The notes under the pieces are model-generated. The model saw nothing but the letters and a program-made list of their open reading frames with translations, was not told where the DNA came from and made no database searches. A DNA stretch of 34,825 bases from a bacterium (GTDB lineage: Bacteria > Chloroflexota > Chloroflexia > Chloroflexales > Kallotenuaceae): contig JADDQE010000151.1 of assembly GCA_016781525.1 (NCBI GenBank), positions 1-34,825 on the forward strand, in the 5' to 3' direction. Made by a program: the position numbers and the translations under genes. The number at the start of each line of letters is the position of its first letter. Positions within the stretch are counted from its first letter, which is position 1. Shown one piece after another: positions 1 to 9,068 of this stretch.

Positions 1-145
1 GAGGGCGAGGGGCTAGACGAGGAAGCGCAACATTAGAGCGCAAAGGCTAGGGGAGACGAGATAACAACGAGCGGAGAGCAGTGCGCACAGACCAGGGATC
101 AGTACACTGGATTGTCTGTTCTGTGCGCTCGATCCTTTGTTCTAT

Positions 146-445
146 TTACGGCAGGTAGCCGCGAATGCGCAGCTCTTCCGCGCCAAGGAGTCCAAGCAAT
201 ACTTCGTATGGCGTTCCTCGCAGCTCGGGATGATACTCCAGCCGCTCGCGCTCGAAGTATTGGGTTAGGTAGGTGCGGCCATCGGTCCGGCTTGGCAGCT
301 GCTGCGCCTGCGTGATCGGGAAGCCAAAGAGCGCTAGTCCACCGTTGGCGTTCCAAAAGGAGCGGAAGGGCGCACAACGCACTGCCAGTGGGGCAAGCAT
401 GGTCAGCAGGATGCCGAGACGAAGCAAGTTGCGAATGAACATCAT
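146..445 (-). CDS. Small secreted protein of the Chloroflexi-type FW..NGG..LFGFPI family
   Basis: The product is about 99 residues. It has a hydrophobic signal-peptide-like N-terminus (residues 1-23), followed by FWNANGGLALFGFPIT (30-45), DGRTYLTQYFERERLEYHP (55-73) and PYEVLLGLLG (79-88). From general familiarity, this motif string occurs in many secreted Chloroflexi proteins, often as a C-terminal or repeated module, and its function is unknown. I chose the ATG pair at 445/442 over an upstream in-frame start at 499 because AAAGGA lies just ahead of it and the signal peptide then begins at residue 1. A Cys at residue 24 is not in a good lipobox. The module here is essentially the whole protein, so it may be a minimal or shortened member. 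The gene is divergent from the transporter at 646. Confidence 0.7.
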   Translation of the reverse strand: MMFIRNLLRLGILLTMLAPLAVRCAPFRSFWNANGGLALFGFPITQAQQLPSRTDGRTYLTQYFERERLEYHPELRGTPYEVLLGLLGAEELRIRGYLP

Positions 446-517
446 CAATCCTTTCGGGGAGCGGTCGTGCGAGCGACTATATTCAAGGGATGAGAACAAC
501 GGTAGCTGGCATACGAA

Positions 518-546
518 TTGCTCAAGCCCGGCCCGTGCAGTTTACT
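518..546 (+). promoter_or_regulatory. Possible sigma-70-type promoter for the SLC13 transporter gene
   Basis: TTGCTC (518-523) and TTTACT (541-546) are separated by 17 bases, upstream of the transporter gene at 646. The -10 match is only moderate, so this is a weak suggestion. Confidence 0.25.
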
Positions 547-645
547 TAATTGCTGTGAAGTGCCGGCATCCGTGTCGCACTCGTGACGGACCGCATTATA
601 GCTAGCCCATACCAGACCCACATAGGCCATTAGGAGTATATCCAC

Positions 646-2454
646 TTGTTGCTCAATCTCACCGCGCCGCAGATTAGCTTTTTCGTGATCCTGATTGTCG
701 CGTTTGCCCTGCTGTTGACCGAGCGTTTGCGTAACGATCTTGTCGCGATCCTGATTGTGTTGTCGTTGTACATCACCGGTGTTTTGGATGCCGAGGAGGC
801 GCTCGCCGGTTTTAGCAGCGAGCCTGCGATCGTAGTCGCGGCAATTTTTGTGCTGAGTGCCGGGCTGCACCAGACTGGCCTGTCGGAAACGGCGGGCGGC
901 TGGGTCGGGCGCTTGGCTGGCGGGGGATATGCACGGGTGCTCGGCGTGCTGATGCCGTCGGTCGCGCTGCTCTCGGCATTTACCCACCACCTCACGACCA
1001 CGGCGATGATGCTCCCGGTTACGCTCAACCTTTCCCGCGAGCGGAACATTGCGCCGTCCAAGCTCTTAATGCCGCTGTCGTTCGCTGCCTCGCTCGGTAC
1101 CACGATTACGATCATTGGTGCACCCGCGTTCATTATCGCCAGTGGTGTTCTTCAACAAGCCGGTCGCCCTGGCCTCGGTATCTTCTCAATCGCGCCGATC
1201 GGGCTGGTGCTGTCGGTTGTGGGAACGCTCTTTATGCTGCTAGCCGGGCGATTACTCCTCCCCGACCGCGGCGGTGGTGAAGATTCGGTTGGGCACTTCC
1301 GGCTCGACGATTACTTCACTGAGGTGACCATTCTGCCAAACTCGCCGTTCCTGGACATGACAGTTGGCGAGGTCCGCACCGATGAGCGCTACCGTCTGAA
1401 TGTCGTTGGCTTGGTGCGTAACGGTCATACATTGCGACGGCCATTGGGGCGGCGCCGACTACGCGTAGGCGATGTGCTGCTGGTGAGGGCCTCGCCGGAT
1501 CAGTTGGTGGAGTTCCGGCAGGAACAAGGAGTGGAGCTTCACCCCATCTCGAAGTATGGCGGCGAGCCTACAGCTCATAGCGAGCAGGATGAGGACGTAG
1601 CCGGCCAGCTGGTACAAGCGGTGGTCGCGCCAAATTCGGAGCTTATCGGCCGAACCATTGGCGAGATCGATTTTCGCCAGCGGTTCGGGGTGATCGTGGT
1701 CAGCCTATGGCGCCGGGAAGGCTGGCTCGACCGGCAGCTTGTCGAGATCGACCTGTTCCCTGGGGATGTGCTGGTGCTCCAAGGCGACGCCGACGCGCTC
1801 GCGCGGGTTCAGAATGATCCCGGCTTCCTGATGATGGTGCCGTTCCAGGGCGAGCAGCGGCTGCGGCGCAAGGCGCGGTTGGCCGGTGCTATCATGCTGG
1901 CTACGGTTCTTCTTGCCGCGTTTAACGTGTTGAGCATCGAGATGGCCGCGGTCGCGGGCGCCGTTGCAATGGTGATGTCGCACTGCCTTACGTCTCGACA
2001 AGCGTATCGCGCCATCGATGCCCGCATCTTCGTCTTTATCGCGGGTGCCCTGCCGCTTGGGGCGGCCATGCAAAAAAGCGGTGTTTCAGACTTGATCGCG
2101 GGCTGGCTGCAGAATACGGTTGGCGGTTTGAATCAGATGGTCATTCTGCTGATCATTTTCGCGATCGTCGGGGTGCTGACACAGTTCATGTCGGATGCCG
2201 CCACAACCGCCGTCTTCGCCCCAGTAGCCGTCGCGCTTGCCACCGCTCTAGGTCACTCGCCCGAAGCGTACGTCGTTACCGTTGCGATGGCGGCGGTCGC
2301 CTCGTTCCTGACGCCGATCGGCCACCACGGCAACTTGCTGGTCTACGGCCCCGGCCGCTATCAGTTTGCCGATTTCGTGTGGGTGGGTACGCCGTTGACG
2401 GTGCTCGTGGCCATAATCGTCGTGGTGATGGCGCCCATGCTGTGGCCAGTGTAG
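646..2454 (+). CDS. SLC13/DASS-family anion permease with two central RCK_C (TrkA-C) domains
   Basis: This 602-residue integral membrane protein has two hydrophobic halves (about residues 8-205 and 410-600) flanking a soluble insert. The insert holds two RCK_C-like repeats, about 218-300 and 320-400, each ending in a GDVLLV or GDVLVL strand. This is the layout of bacterial SLC13-type permeases (dicarboxylate, sulfate or other anion uptake). The usual Ser-Asn-Thr substrate and sodium signatures are altered: the first hairpin reads SAFTHHLTTTAMMLPV (110-125, His-His where Asn-Asn is typical), and the second reads MSDAATTAVFAPVAV. Substrate and coupling ion therefore cannot be inferred safely. 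The start is TTG at 646 with AGGAG nine bases upstream; TTG at 649 is an alternative. It converges with the gene at 2530-3324. Confidence 0.88.
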   Translation: MLLNLTAPQISFFVILIVAFALLLTERLRNDLVAILIVLSLYITGVLDAEEALAGFSSEPAIVVAAIFVLSAGLHQTGLSETAGGWVGRLAGGGYARVLGVLMPSVALLSAFTHHLTTTAMMLPVTLNLSRERNIAPSKLLMPLSFAASLGTTITIIGAPAFIIASGVLQQAGRPGLGIFSIAPIGLVLSVVGTLFMLLAGRLLLPDRGGGEDSVGHFRLDDYFTEVTILPNSPFLDMTVGEVRTDERYRLNVVGLVRNGHTLRRPLGRRRLRVGDVLLVRASPDQLVEFRQEQGVELHPISKYGGEPTAHSEQDEDVAGQLVQAVVAPNSELIGRTIGEIDFRQRFGVIVVSLWRREGWLDRQLVEIDLFPGDVLVLQGDADALARVQNDPGFLMMVPFQGEQRLRRKARLAGAIMLATVLLAAFNVLSIEMAAVAGAVAMVMSHCLTSRQAYRAIDARIFVFIAGALPLGAAMQKSGVSDLIAGWLQNTVGGLNQMVILLIIFAIVGVLTQFMSDAATTAVFAPVAVALATALGHSPEAYVVTVAMAAVASFLTPIGHHGNLLVYGPGRYQFADFVWVGTPLTVLVAIIVVVMAPMLWPV

Positions 2455-2529
2455 AAACGGCATTGCAGCGTCGAAGCCTCGTAGTGCTCGCGCACGATCT
2501 CGAGGTTGGAACAATCATGCTGCCGGCAG

Positions 2530-3324
2530 CTACAGCGGCTCGATCCGAAGCTCGGCGATGTCGAGCCACTGCGGCTGCTGCACGTCGACTAGGCCCCAGC
2601 CTAGACGGCCCCATGGTGTCGCAATGGCGTACTGGTTGTCGACCCAGGCGATAAAGCCAAGGGGCCCGCGCGGCGACCGGTCCGTCTCCAATACCGGTTG
2701 GCCGTCCACGACGAAGCGCGCTCCGTCGATCCGCCATTCCAGCTGGTAGTCGTGCCACTCTGACATCGCAAGGTCGAGACACGTCTCGGCGATCTGGAGA
2801 TCGTGCTGGACCTTGGGCCAGACGCGGCGGCGTAGGGCGGGCCACTGGTTGAGCAGCACGACCGGTGGTGCAAGCGGGGCCCAGCGCAGGGCCCGAGGCT
2901 GGAGGGTATCGATGGTCGCAGCCTTCCACCCGTGGCCTGGAACGTCCAGAGCAATCGGTAGGTCCGTCGCCGGCGACGTGTACAGGAACCAGATCGCCTT
3001 TGGGAGCGAGCCAATGCCGGTTTGCGGAGCGAAGGGATGATTCCAAAAGCCGAAGCCAGCCGTACCCGCCGGTTGACCGGAAAAACGGGCGCGTAGCTGC
3101 ATCCTCAACGGTGGCTTCCATGGGTAGTCATGGCGCGGCAGCCCTACGTAGTCGTCGATTTGGGCGTTGCTGTAGTGGCCAGGACGAGTGCGCGGCAGCA
3201 CCAGCCGCAGCCCCTCCTCACGGATAACCAGCGCGCCTTGATCGACAAGCCACCGCCGCCAGCGGCGTGGCGGGCCGGGTGCGAGCCGTGCTGCAAACCA
3301 ATCTTCAAGCATAGCTAGCATCAT
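2530..3324 (-). CDS. Concanavalin-A-like fold (GH16-like) protein of unknown function
   Basis: The product is 264 residues with no signal peptide. Aromatic and beta-rich stretches include GFGFWNHPF (90-98), AIWFLYTSP (110-118), WHDYQLEWRIDG (190-201) and RGPLGFIAWVDNQYA near the end. The pattern WHxYxLEWxxDGxxxxVDG, followed by a GPLGFxxWVDNQ strand, is characteristic of concanavalin-A-like lectin/glucanase folds related to glycoside hydrolase family 16. I do not see the GH16 catalytic ExDxxE motif, so enzymatic activity is doubtful; a carbohydrate-binding or domain-of-unknown-function role is equally possible. ATG codons at 3324, 3321 and 3312 all lack a clear Shine-Dalgarno, so the start is uncertain. 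The gene points away from the lipase gene at 3516. Confidence 0.7.
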   Translation of the reverse strand: MMLAMLEDWFAARLAPGPPRRWRRWLVDQGALVIREEGLRLVLPRTRPGHYSNAQIDDYVGLPRHDYPWKPPLRMQLRARFSGQPAGTAGFGFWNHPFAPQTGIGSLPKAIWFLYTSPATDLPIALDVPGHGWKAATIDTLQPRALRWAPLAPPVVLLNQWPALRRRVWPKVQHDLQIAETCLDLAMSEWHDYQLEWRIDGARFVVDGQPVLETDRSPRGPLGFIAWVDNQYAIATPWGRLGWGLVDVQQPQWLDIAELRIEPL

Positions 3325-3515
3325 TGCATACGTTGCATAATTCGGTCAAGGCGAGCTGCTTCTGAGACGGATGCTCCCGTTTTATCACAGCGCTATGGAT
3401 GCTTTCATCAAAGACTCAGGCGTGCAGGGCACACTCCGACGCTGTATTCGGTACACTTCTGACGCTTCCCGAGTCGACGGCGCGGCTCGGCTTGCCGTAT
3501 CTCCAAGGAGTGACC

Positions 3516-5234
3516 ATGAACCGTCGGCTTTGGGTCGTTTTCCTGCTGGGCCTGCTGATACTAGCAGCCGCTGTCCAACCCCGTTCGAGCGCTGCCCTAT
3601 TCAATGACCAGCGCGTGGGCTTGTCCAGTACTCTTACCAGCCGGGTCTATGCGCCTGCCGTCTACGTGCCGCCGGCTGCTCCCCCATCTCTGCCAAGGCT
3701 GCTCGCGGAAGTTAATGGCTCGGGCAAGGGGCGCGTTTGGGTTGGCGCAACGCCGGCTAACAGCGAGACGAAACCAGTCGTCGTCTTCGTGCATGGTCTG
3801 CATGGCAGTGCTCAAAGCTGGTGGGGCACGACCGGGTACTCGGGCGTCAACGATATGTATTATATTGCCTATGGCCATGGTTACCGTACAGCGTTTGTTA
3901 GCTTGGACGACGAGACTGGCGGCCCCGCGTCGACGATGTGGGTGAATGGCGCGACGCTCAACCGCCAGCTTGACGTGATCCTCAAGCACTTTGGCGTCAC
4001 ATCGGTGAACATCATCGCCCACAGCAAGGGCGGCGTGGACGCCAACAGTGCTGTCATCCATTCTGGCGCGAGCTCGAAGGTGCAGAACATTGTCACCCTG
4101 GGCTCACCGCATCACGGCTCAGAGCTTGCCGACCTAGCATACAGCTGGTGGGCTGAATGGCTCAGCGCGCTCCTGGGCCAGCGTGATGACGGTACCTACG
4201 TGTTGCAAACCAGCTATATGCGCCACTTTCGCTCGCTAACGGACCCGCGATCGGAAAATGCGGACGTGCGCTTTTGGACCGCCGGCGGCACCAATCACGG
4301 CCCGTGGTTTACGTCCCTATGGTACGGGGGTAATTACCTCAGTCGTTACGGCCCCAACGACGGCCTCGTGACTGTCGCAAGCTCCTACCATCCCCGTGAA
4401 TACAGGCGGCTGTTCACTGCGGACCTGAACCACGATAACATCCGTAAGGGAAGCGCGGTCTGGTCTGATGTCGAGCCGGCTGTACACGCCTTGTGGCGCA
4501 CGACCCCTCCGACATCCACTGAGGAGCTTGCGCCTGCCAGCGTAGCGGCGGGCGAAGCAGAGCCGAGCAATCTCATTTTGCGGGGTGGGCAGCTGAGCGA
4601 GCCATTCGAGCGGCTGCGGCTCCTGCTGGAGGCGGGAGTACGCCGGATTACGTTTGATCTCCTGTCGAATAGGTCTGATCTTGAGGTTACCGTGGTCGAT
4701 CCGCAGGGCAGGAGATATCAAGCGGACGCACCTGTGCCCAATGCAGACGTTTTCCGCGGCGCTTTCCATCATATGACTACGCTGCCGGCACCCGAAATGG
4801 GAGAATGGACGGTTGAGCTTCAAGGTGACGCAGGGACGGCCTACCTGCTTGTGACGACCGTAGACAGCCCGCTGGAGGTTACAGTTACGCGAGCCGCGGG
4901 CGTGCTCCCCGAACAGCAAATCGACGTCGAGGTGCGGGCGCAAGCGCATGGACAACCAGCGCCTGAGGTCGTCGTAGCGGTGCAGTTAACCGGAACGTCG
5001 CAGACGCCAGGTCAATCCGGCCATATGAACATTCAGCGTCATGTCGGAGCTCAGGGACAGGGGAGTGTGACCGCGCAGCTTACAGCCCCAGAGGCGAGCG
5101 GCCTGTATGGGGTTGGAATTACGGTGACGGGAGCTGGTCCAGATGGCTCCAGGTTCGAGCGCTCGTTCCCTGAAAATGTAGCAGTGCTGCCAGCGGTGGG
5201 TGCCCAATCCCCACCCCTGCGCGTGGGTCGATAA
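3516..5234 (+). CDS. Secreted lipase/esterase (alpha/beta hydrolase) with C-terminal beta-sandwich region
   Basis: This protein of about 572 residues starts with a Sec signal peptide (about 1-26). The alpha/beta-hydrolase core includes VVVFVHGLHGSAQSWWG (about 88-104, oxyanion-hole HG), the nucleophile elbow IIAHSKGG (Ser170; Ala replaces the first Gly of GxSxG), a probable acid in GPNDGLVTV (Asp282) and a probable catalytic His in DLNHDNI (His306). This layout resembles bacterial triacylglycerol lipases and lecithin:cholesterol-acyltransferase-like hydrolases. Residues of about 350-572 are beta-rich, resembling the pre-peptidase or Ig-like modules common at the C-termini of secreted hydrolases. 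ATG at 3516 is chosen because AAGGAG precedes it and the signal peptide then begins at residue 1; the frame is open upstream to 3399. It converges with queA, 21 bases away. Confidence 0.82.
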   Translation: MNRRLWVVFLLGLLILAAAVQPRSSAALFNDQRVGLSSTLTSRVYAPAVYVPPAAPPSLPRLLAEVNGSGKGRVWVGATPANSETKPVVVFVHGLHGSAQSWWGTTGYSGVNDMYYIAYGHGYRTAFVSLDDETGGPASTMWVNGATLNRQLDVILKHFGVTSVNIIAHSKGGVDANSAVIHSGASSKVQNIVTLGSPHHGSELADLAYSWWAEWLSALLGQRDDGTYVLQTSYMRHFRSLTDPRSENADVRFWTAGGTNHGPWFTSLWYGGNYLSRYGPNDGLVTVASSYHPREYRRLFTADLNHDNIRKGSAVWSDVEPAVHALWRTTPPTSTEELAPASVAAGEAEPSNLILRGGQLSEPFERLRLLLEAGVRRITFDLLSNRSDLEVTVVDPQGRRYQADAPVPNADVFRGAFHHMTTLPAPEMGEWTVELQGDAGTAYLLVTTVDSPLEVTVTRAAGVLPEQQIDVEVRAQAHGQPAPEVVVAVQLTGTSQTPGQSGHMNIQRHVGAQGQGSVTAQLTAPEASGLYGVGITVTGAGPDGSRFERSFPENVAVLPAVGAQSPPLRVGR

Positions 5235-5255
5235 GAGCAACATTCCGCGCTTCAG

Positions 5256-6302
5256 TCATACGATAAGCATGGCGTCGCCGAAGCTAAAGAAACGGTACTG
5301 CTCGCGGACTGCTTCGGCATAGGCTTCCAAAATCTTGTCGCGGCCGGCTAGCGCACTGACCAGCATCAGCAGGGTAGACTTCGGCAGGTGAAAATTTGTG
5401 ATTAGCGCGTCGACGACCCGGAAGCGGTACGGAGGATAGATAAAAATGCGGGTATCGCCTGAGCAGGGACGAACTTCGTCATGCCCGGCCTGCTCGGACC
5501 AGAGCCCCGCCGTTTCCAGCACACGCACAGTCGTAGTGCCTACCGCTACCACGCGCCGGCCTTCCGCCTTCGCCGCGTTGATCAGTGTCGCCGCCTCTAC
5601 GCCAAGCTCGAACCACTCGCTATGCATCTCGTGTCGATGGGGATCGTCGACCTGTACCGGGCGAAACGTATCCAAGCCGACATGCAGAGTAACGGTCGTC
5701 CATTCGATGCCTTGCGCCTTCAATCTGTCGATCAAATCCGGTGTGAAATGCAATCCCGCCGTCGGAGCCGCGGCCGAGCCCTGAGTTTTGCTATAAACCG
5801 TTTGGTATCGCTCCTGGTCGGGGAGCTGAGTGTGAATATATGGGGGTAGCGGCATCGTGCCCAGCTCGGGTAATAGCGGCTCGATTGGCGCGTCGAAGCG
5901 AACAAGCCGACCGCCGTGGGGCAGGACTTCCAACACCCGAGCGCGCACCACACCATGCTCGGCTGCATCATGCGTGGTGATTTCCAGCTCCGCATCCGGG
6001 CGAACGCCCTTGCCTCCAACCAGCGCCTCCCAGGTCTGCTCATCACGGCGGCGCAGCAGGAGCAGCTCGACTTTGCCGCCCGTTGCCTTCCGGCCGAAGA
6101 GTCGCGCCGGTAAGACGCGGCTCTCGTTGGCGACGAGCAGATCTCCAGGGCGCAGGTACTGTCCGATGTTGAAGAAGCGGTCGTGGCTCAGCTCCGGGCG
6201 CTGGCGGTCCAGCACCAGCAGGCGCGACGCATCACGCGGCTCGCTTGGCGTTTGAGCAATCAGCTCAGGCGGTAGGTGGTAGTCAAAGTCATCGGTACGC
6301 AT
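5256..6302 (-). CDS. queA: S-adenosylmethionine:tRNA ribosyltransferase-isomerase QueA
   Basis: QueA transfers and isomerises the ribosyl moiety of SAM onto 7-aminomethyl-7-deazaguanine in tRNA, giving epoxyqueuosine at the wobble position. The 348-residue product has family-typical length and runs from MRTDDFDYHLPPELIAQTP to RFFSFGDAMLIV. Recognisable blocks are DASRLLVLDR, LRPGDLLVANESRVLPARL, GRKATGGKVELLLL, PLPPYIH, TAGLHFTPDLIDRL, VTLHVGLDTFRPV, TTTVRVLET and ITNFHLPKSTLLMLVSA. No other queuosine genes are nearby, so this is a lone housekeeping gene. It ends 21 bases from the convergent lipase gene. Confidence 0.97.
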   Translation of the reverse strand: MRTDDFDYHLPPELIAQTPSEPRDASRLLVLDRQRPELSHDRFFNIGQYLRPGDLLVANESRVLPARLFGRKATGGKVELLLLRRRDEQTWEALVGGKGVRPDAELEITTHDAAEHGVVRARVLEVLPHGGRLVRFDAPIEPLLPELGTMPLPPYIHTQLPDQERYQTVYSKTQGSAAAPTAGLHFTPDLIDRLKAQGIEWTTVTLHVGLDTFRPVQVDDPHRHEMHSEWFELGVEAATLINAAKAEGRRVVAVGTTTVRVLETAGLWSEQAGHDEVRPCSGDTRIFIYPPYRFRVVDALITNFHLPKSTLLMLVSALAGRDKILEAYAEAVREQYRFFSFGDAMLIV

Positions 6303-6363
6303 CGGTTACGAGTTTAACTGAAAGCAGATAAGATGCAAACCGGCGGCGCATGTGTCGACCGCG

Positions 6364-7257
6364 CTACTGCACTGCGATTGTTGCCAGAAGCGGTTCGATC
6401 TCTTGTTGCGTCGGCGGATGCTCGCAGGGGCCCTGGTACAGGCACTGCAAGCTTGCGGCGGCGACCCCCCAGCGCAGCATCTCCGCTACCGGCCAATCCC
6501 GGAGCCAGCCGAAGATGAGCCCGGCCTTAAGCGCATCGCCAGCGCCTGTGGTATCGACCGGCGTAATGCTGGGCGGCTGTGCGAATAGCCAACCTCCTTC
6601 CCCTGTTAGGGCGCGCACGGGGGCCGGCCCCGCACTGACCACGACGAGGGCTCCCGACTCCGCATGGATCGCTTTCATCCAAGCCTCAACGTCGGCTACG
6701 CTGTGCCTACGTCGCAGTACTACCTCGGATGTTGTCACAATCACAGCACCACTCAAACGCGGATCGCTTGGACCCGCTATGTCCGCCACGGCGAGCGGTA
6801 GCCGGTACGAGCGCGCGACCGCGAGCATTTCGGCCATGCCTGGGCCATAGATTGAAGCGCTGACGATACGCGCCTGCTGCAGCACCGTCGCGTTGGGCTG
6901 GCTCCAGCTCGGAGTTGTTGGCCACGAGGGTACGATCGTCCGCTCTCCATCCGGGGTCGTCCAAATGTAACAAGTCGGCGTTTGAGCCGACGGGTCTGCT
7001 TGACAGCTCACCAGGGTATTTTTCCGACGCCGCAGGTGGGAAAGCGCAAACTCGCCCAAAGGGTCAACTCCCACGTTGTTGCCGGCGATGGCCACTGGAA
7101 TACCCCACTCGGCAAGATGGCCGCCGACATTGCAGGGCTCACCACCGAGATAGAGCTGTTCACTGAGCGCGTGGATGCCTTCCCCTGGCTGTGGAAAGCG
7201 AGGTAGACGTAGCACGCGATCGGGAATAATCGACCCGTAGCAAATTACTTCCGCCAT
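6364..7257 (-). CDS. PfkB-family carbohydrate (ribokinase-like) kinase
   Basis: This 297-residue sugar kinase belongs to the ribokinase/PfkB superfamily and phosphorylates a sugar or nucleoside hydroxyl with ATP. The N-terminal glycine-rich substrate motif reads LGGEPCNVGGHLAEWG (37-52). The PfkB signature 2 is DTTGAGDALKAG (235-246), with Asp241 as the expected catalytic base. The ATP-site strand VVVSAGPAPV and the closing helix regions are also present. The exact substrate cannot be told from sequence. The start at 7257 is preceded by AGGAGA at short spacing. queA lies about 60 bases downstream on the same strand, but nothing links the two functions. Confidence 0.9.
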   Translation of the reverse strand: MAEVICYGSIIPDRVLRLPRFPQPGEGIHALSEQLYLGGEPCNVGGHLAEWGIPVAIAGNNVGVDPLGEFALSHLRRRKNTLVSCQADPSAQTPTCYIWTTPDGERTIVPSWPTTPSWSQPNATVLQQARIVSASIYGPGMAEMLAVARSYRLPLAVADIAGPSDPRLSGAVIVTTSEVVLRRRHSVADVEAWMKAIHAESGALVVVSAGPAPVRALTGEGGWLFAQPPSITPVDTTGAGDALKAGLIFGWLRDWPVAEMLRWGVAAASLQCLYQGPCEHPPTQQEIEPLLATIAVQ

Positions 7258-7526
7258 CTTCTCCTAGTCCCATATGTGAGCGCTGGTCTGGTCGTGTCAA
7301 CCCCGCATCTACAGATGCCGCTGGCGCGAGCATTGGTAGCAACCCACGTGCCCGCCTTCCTCGACACCCGCCATGTCTCAAGACGCCGATTGAGATGGGA
7401 GCGACTCAGGCAATCCAACTTCGGTCGCAGACGATGCTGCAACATTCCATCCAGCCCTGGCGTCATACGAACCACAAGGCACTGATGCAAACAGCAATCA
7501 TAACTAAGAAACAAAAGGAATCCACA
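7258..7526. other. Intergenic region, divergent pfkB / pspC
   Basis: This 269-base spacer between divergent genes must hold promoters for both. I see no convincing -35/-10 pair, repeat or RNA structure. The last part becomes A-rich, ending in the AAAGGA ribosome site (7514-7519) for the PspC gene. Confidence 0.4.
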
Positions 7527-7907
7527 ATGAAAACACAAATCAAACGGTCAACGACTAATAAAGTCGTCACTGGTGTCGCTGGTGGTGTTGCGGAAGCATT
7601 TGGTTGGGATCCGACGCTTGTTCGGCTTGGGTTTATTTTGTTGACAGTGCTGCATGGCGGTGGCTTGCTGCTCTACGTCGTGCTGCTGCTGCTCATGCCG
7701 AAGGCCACTCAGCCCTTCACGGTGCAGGAGCCAGTCGCGGGTGGCCAAGCGCAATACCGGTTCCCAAATACCGACCGTAACCACGTTCTTGGCTATGCGC
7801 TGCTTGGCGTCGGAACGATTATGCTGGCGAGTATGCTTAATATCTCGGGACCGATGATCGCCGTGCTGCTTGCCGGTGCTGGCTTGTACCTGCTCCGCAA
7901 GCACTAG
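7527..7907 (+). CDS. PspC-domain membrane protein
   Basis: This 126-residue protein has an N-terminal PspC domain: RSTTNKVVTGVAGGVAEAFG, then WDPTLVRLGFILLTVL, then a hydrophobic segment LLLYVVLLLLMPK. It is followed by a hydrophilic stretch and a C-terminal pair of short hydrophobic segments (about 88-120). PspC proteins take part in envelope-stress (phage-shock-type) responses, often with PspA, but no psp partner is in the window. ATG at 7527 is chosen because AAAGGA lies seven bases ahead and the PspC domain starts immediately after it; the frame is open upstream to 7395. A strong intrinsic terminator follows the stop. Confidence 0.88.
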   Translation: MKTQIKRSTTNKVVTGVAGGVAEAFGWDPTLVRLGFILLTVLHGGGLLLYVVLLLLMPKATQPFTVQEPVAGGQAQYRFPNTDRNHVLGYALLGVGTIMLASMLNISGPMIAVLLAGAGLYLLRKH

Positions 7908-7924
7908 ACGTTACTGATTTCGTG

Positions 7925-7957
7925 GACGAGCGCCCTCGGAAGGGCGCTCGTCGCGTT
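7925..7957. terminator. Strong intrinsic terminator after the PspC gene
   Basis: An 11-bp perfect stem (GACGAGCGCCC at 7925-7935 pairing with GGGCGCTCGTC at 7942-7952) encloses a six-base loop and is followed by GCGTTTT. It sits between two convergent genes (stops at 7907 and 7966). The U-tract is better for the plus strand. Confidence 0.85.
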
Positions 7958-7965
7958 TTCGGCGG

Positions 7966-8736
7966 TTATTGTTGCGGAAATAGGCTCGGGTTCGCTTGGG
8001 CGAAGAAGAGTAGGCTGATAACGGTCGCATTTTGGAAAAAGTGCAGCGTAATCGGCACCCACAGTGATTTTGACCACTCGAAGGCTACGGCCAGCACGAT
8101 GCCGACCATAAAGAGCGCCGGAAAGACGATCGGAATGCCATGTATTGCCGAGAAAATAGCAGCCGAGACGATCACACCGACCGTGACATTCGTTCGCATC
8201 CTGAGCCACTGGTAGAGTAACCCACGAAACACAAGCTCTTCGACGACGGGCGCTACGATCGCGCCGGCGAAAAAGGCCAAGCCGAAATTCAGCCAGGAAA
8301 ATCCACTGGGATCGGTGAATAGGTCTCGCTGCGGGTTGTTAAACTCGCCTGTAAGGGTGAGGATGGTTAGATTAATGATGGCTATCAGGACCGTTTGCGT
8401 GAAAAAAATTGCCGGTGTCAAAAGCAGTGGCACCAGCGGCGGCGCCCGGAACCCGATCTCCCGCCAGCTCCCGCGGCGCCGGGCTACAATCACCATCGCG
8501 ATGGCCAAAACTGCTAGCAGATCCACGACCGCAACCGACGTTACAACGGCAACAACTGGTCGCTGGTCGAAGAAGCTTCGCAGGTCCCCCATACCGAGCG
8601 TTGTAGTAAGACGCACCAGCAGCAGCCCGAGGAGGCCGAGGGCAGCCGTTAATACCGCGACCAACACGAGATCAAGCAAAGTCCAGCGCACTTCGGTCTG
8701 TTGAGCGGGGATGGTCTCACGCGGCAGGATCGTCAT
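7966..8736 (-). CDS. CPBP-family intramembrane metalloprotease (CAAX-like)
   Basis: This 256-residue multi-pass membrane protein has about seven hydrophobic segments. The CPBP (Rce1/CAAX-type) signature is clear: VVEELVFRGLL, with the glutamate pair at 166-167 and Arg171; a second motif IFSAIHGIP with His199; and a C-terminal ITLHFFQNATV (His and Asn). These residues form the metal and catalytic site in the family. Substrate is unknown; bacterial members act in bacteriocin immunity, protein sorting or prenyl-protein-like processing. The ATG at 8736 lacks a strong Shine-Dalgarno. It stands alone between a convergent terminator and a 332-base spacer. Confidence 0.9.
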   Translation of the reverse strand: MTILPRETIPAQQTEVRWTLLDLVLVAVLTAALGLLGLLLVRLTTTLGMGDLRSFFDQRPVVAVVTSVAVVDLLAVLAIAMVIVARRRGSWREIGFRAPPLVPLLLTPAIFFTQTVLIAIINLTILTLTGEFNNPQRDLFTDPSGFSWLNFGLAFFAGAIVAPVVEELVFRGLLYQWLRMRTNVTVGVIVSAAIFSAIHGIPIVFPALFMVGIVLAVAFEWSKSLWVPITLHFFQNATVISLLFFAQANPSLFPQQ

Positions 8737-9068
8737 CGATATTGCTTTTCGTCTAGGCGCGGCAGGAACGCAATGACCGGCTTGGTATTGAGCCGCGTTG
8801 CTCCCTGTACAGTCCGCGCGGAATTCTGTTTGCGCTTAAATGGTAGCACAGGTTGGAGTCTCACTGTTGGTTGTTTAACCAAGTCGCATGGACTTGGCGG
8901 ACGCCGCGACGATCGCCCTCGCTGATGATAGCGCAGGACGTGCAATACCATGCTCAAAGCTGACAGCCAGCTCGAGCTCCTCAACAACTACCGCACCGAA
9001 AGCGAGGGTGCGCGAAGGGGCGACTCGCGCGAGTCGCCCCCTTTAGCAAGCTGCCGACGATCAGCCGG
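8737..9068. other. Intergenic region between the EF-G-like gene and the CPBP protease gene
   Basis: This 332-base spacer contains the hairpin at 9017-9040 just beyond the EF-G-like stop. Its 8737-8900 part must hold the minus-strand protease promoter, but I cannot pick a convincing one. A 40-codon plus-strand ORF from 8950 runs through the hairpin and is not considered real. Confidence 0.4.
9017..9040 (-). terminator. Hairpin terminator downstream of the EF-G-like gene
   Basis: A perfect 24-base palindrome (GGGGCGACTCGC and its complement) lies 28 bases past the stop at 9069. The following U-tract is poor on the minus strand, so termination efficiency is uncertain. Confidence 0.55.
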
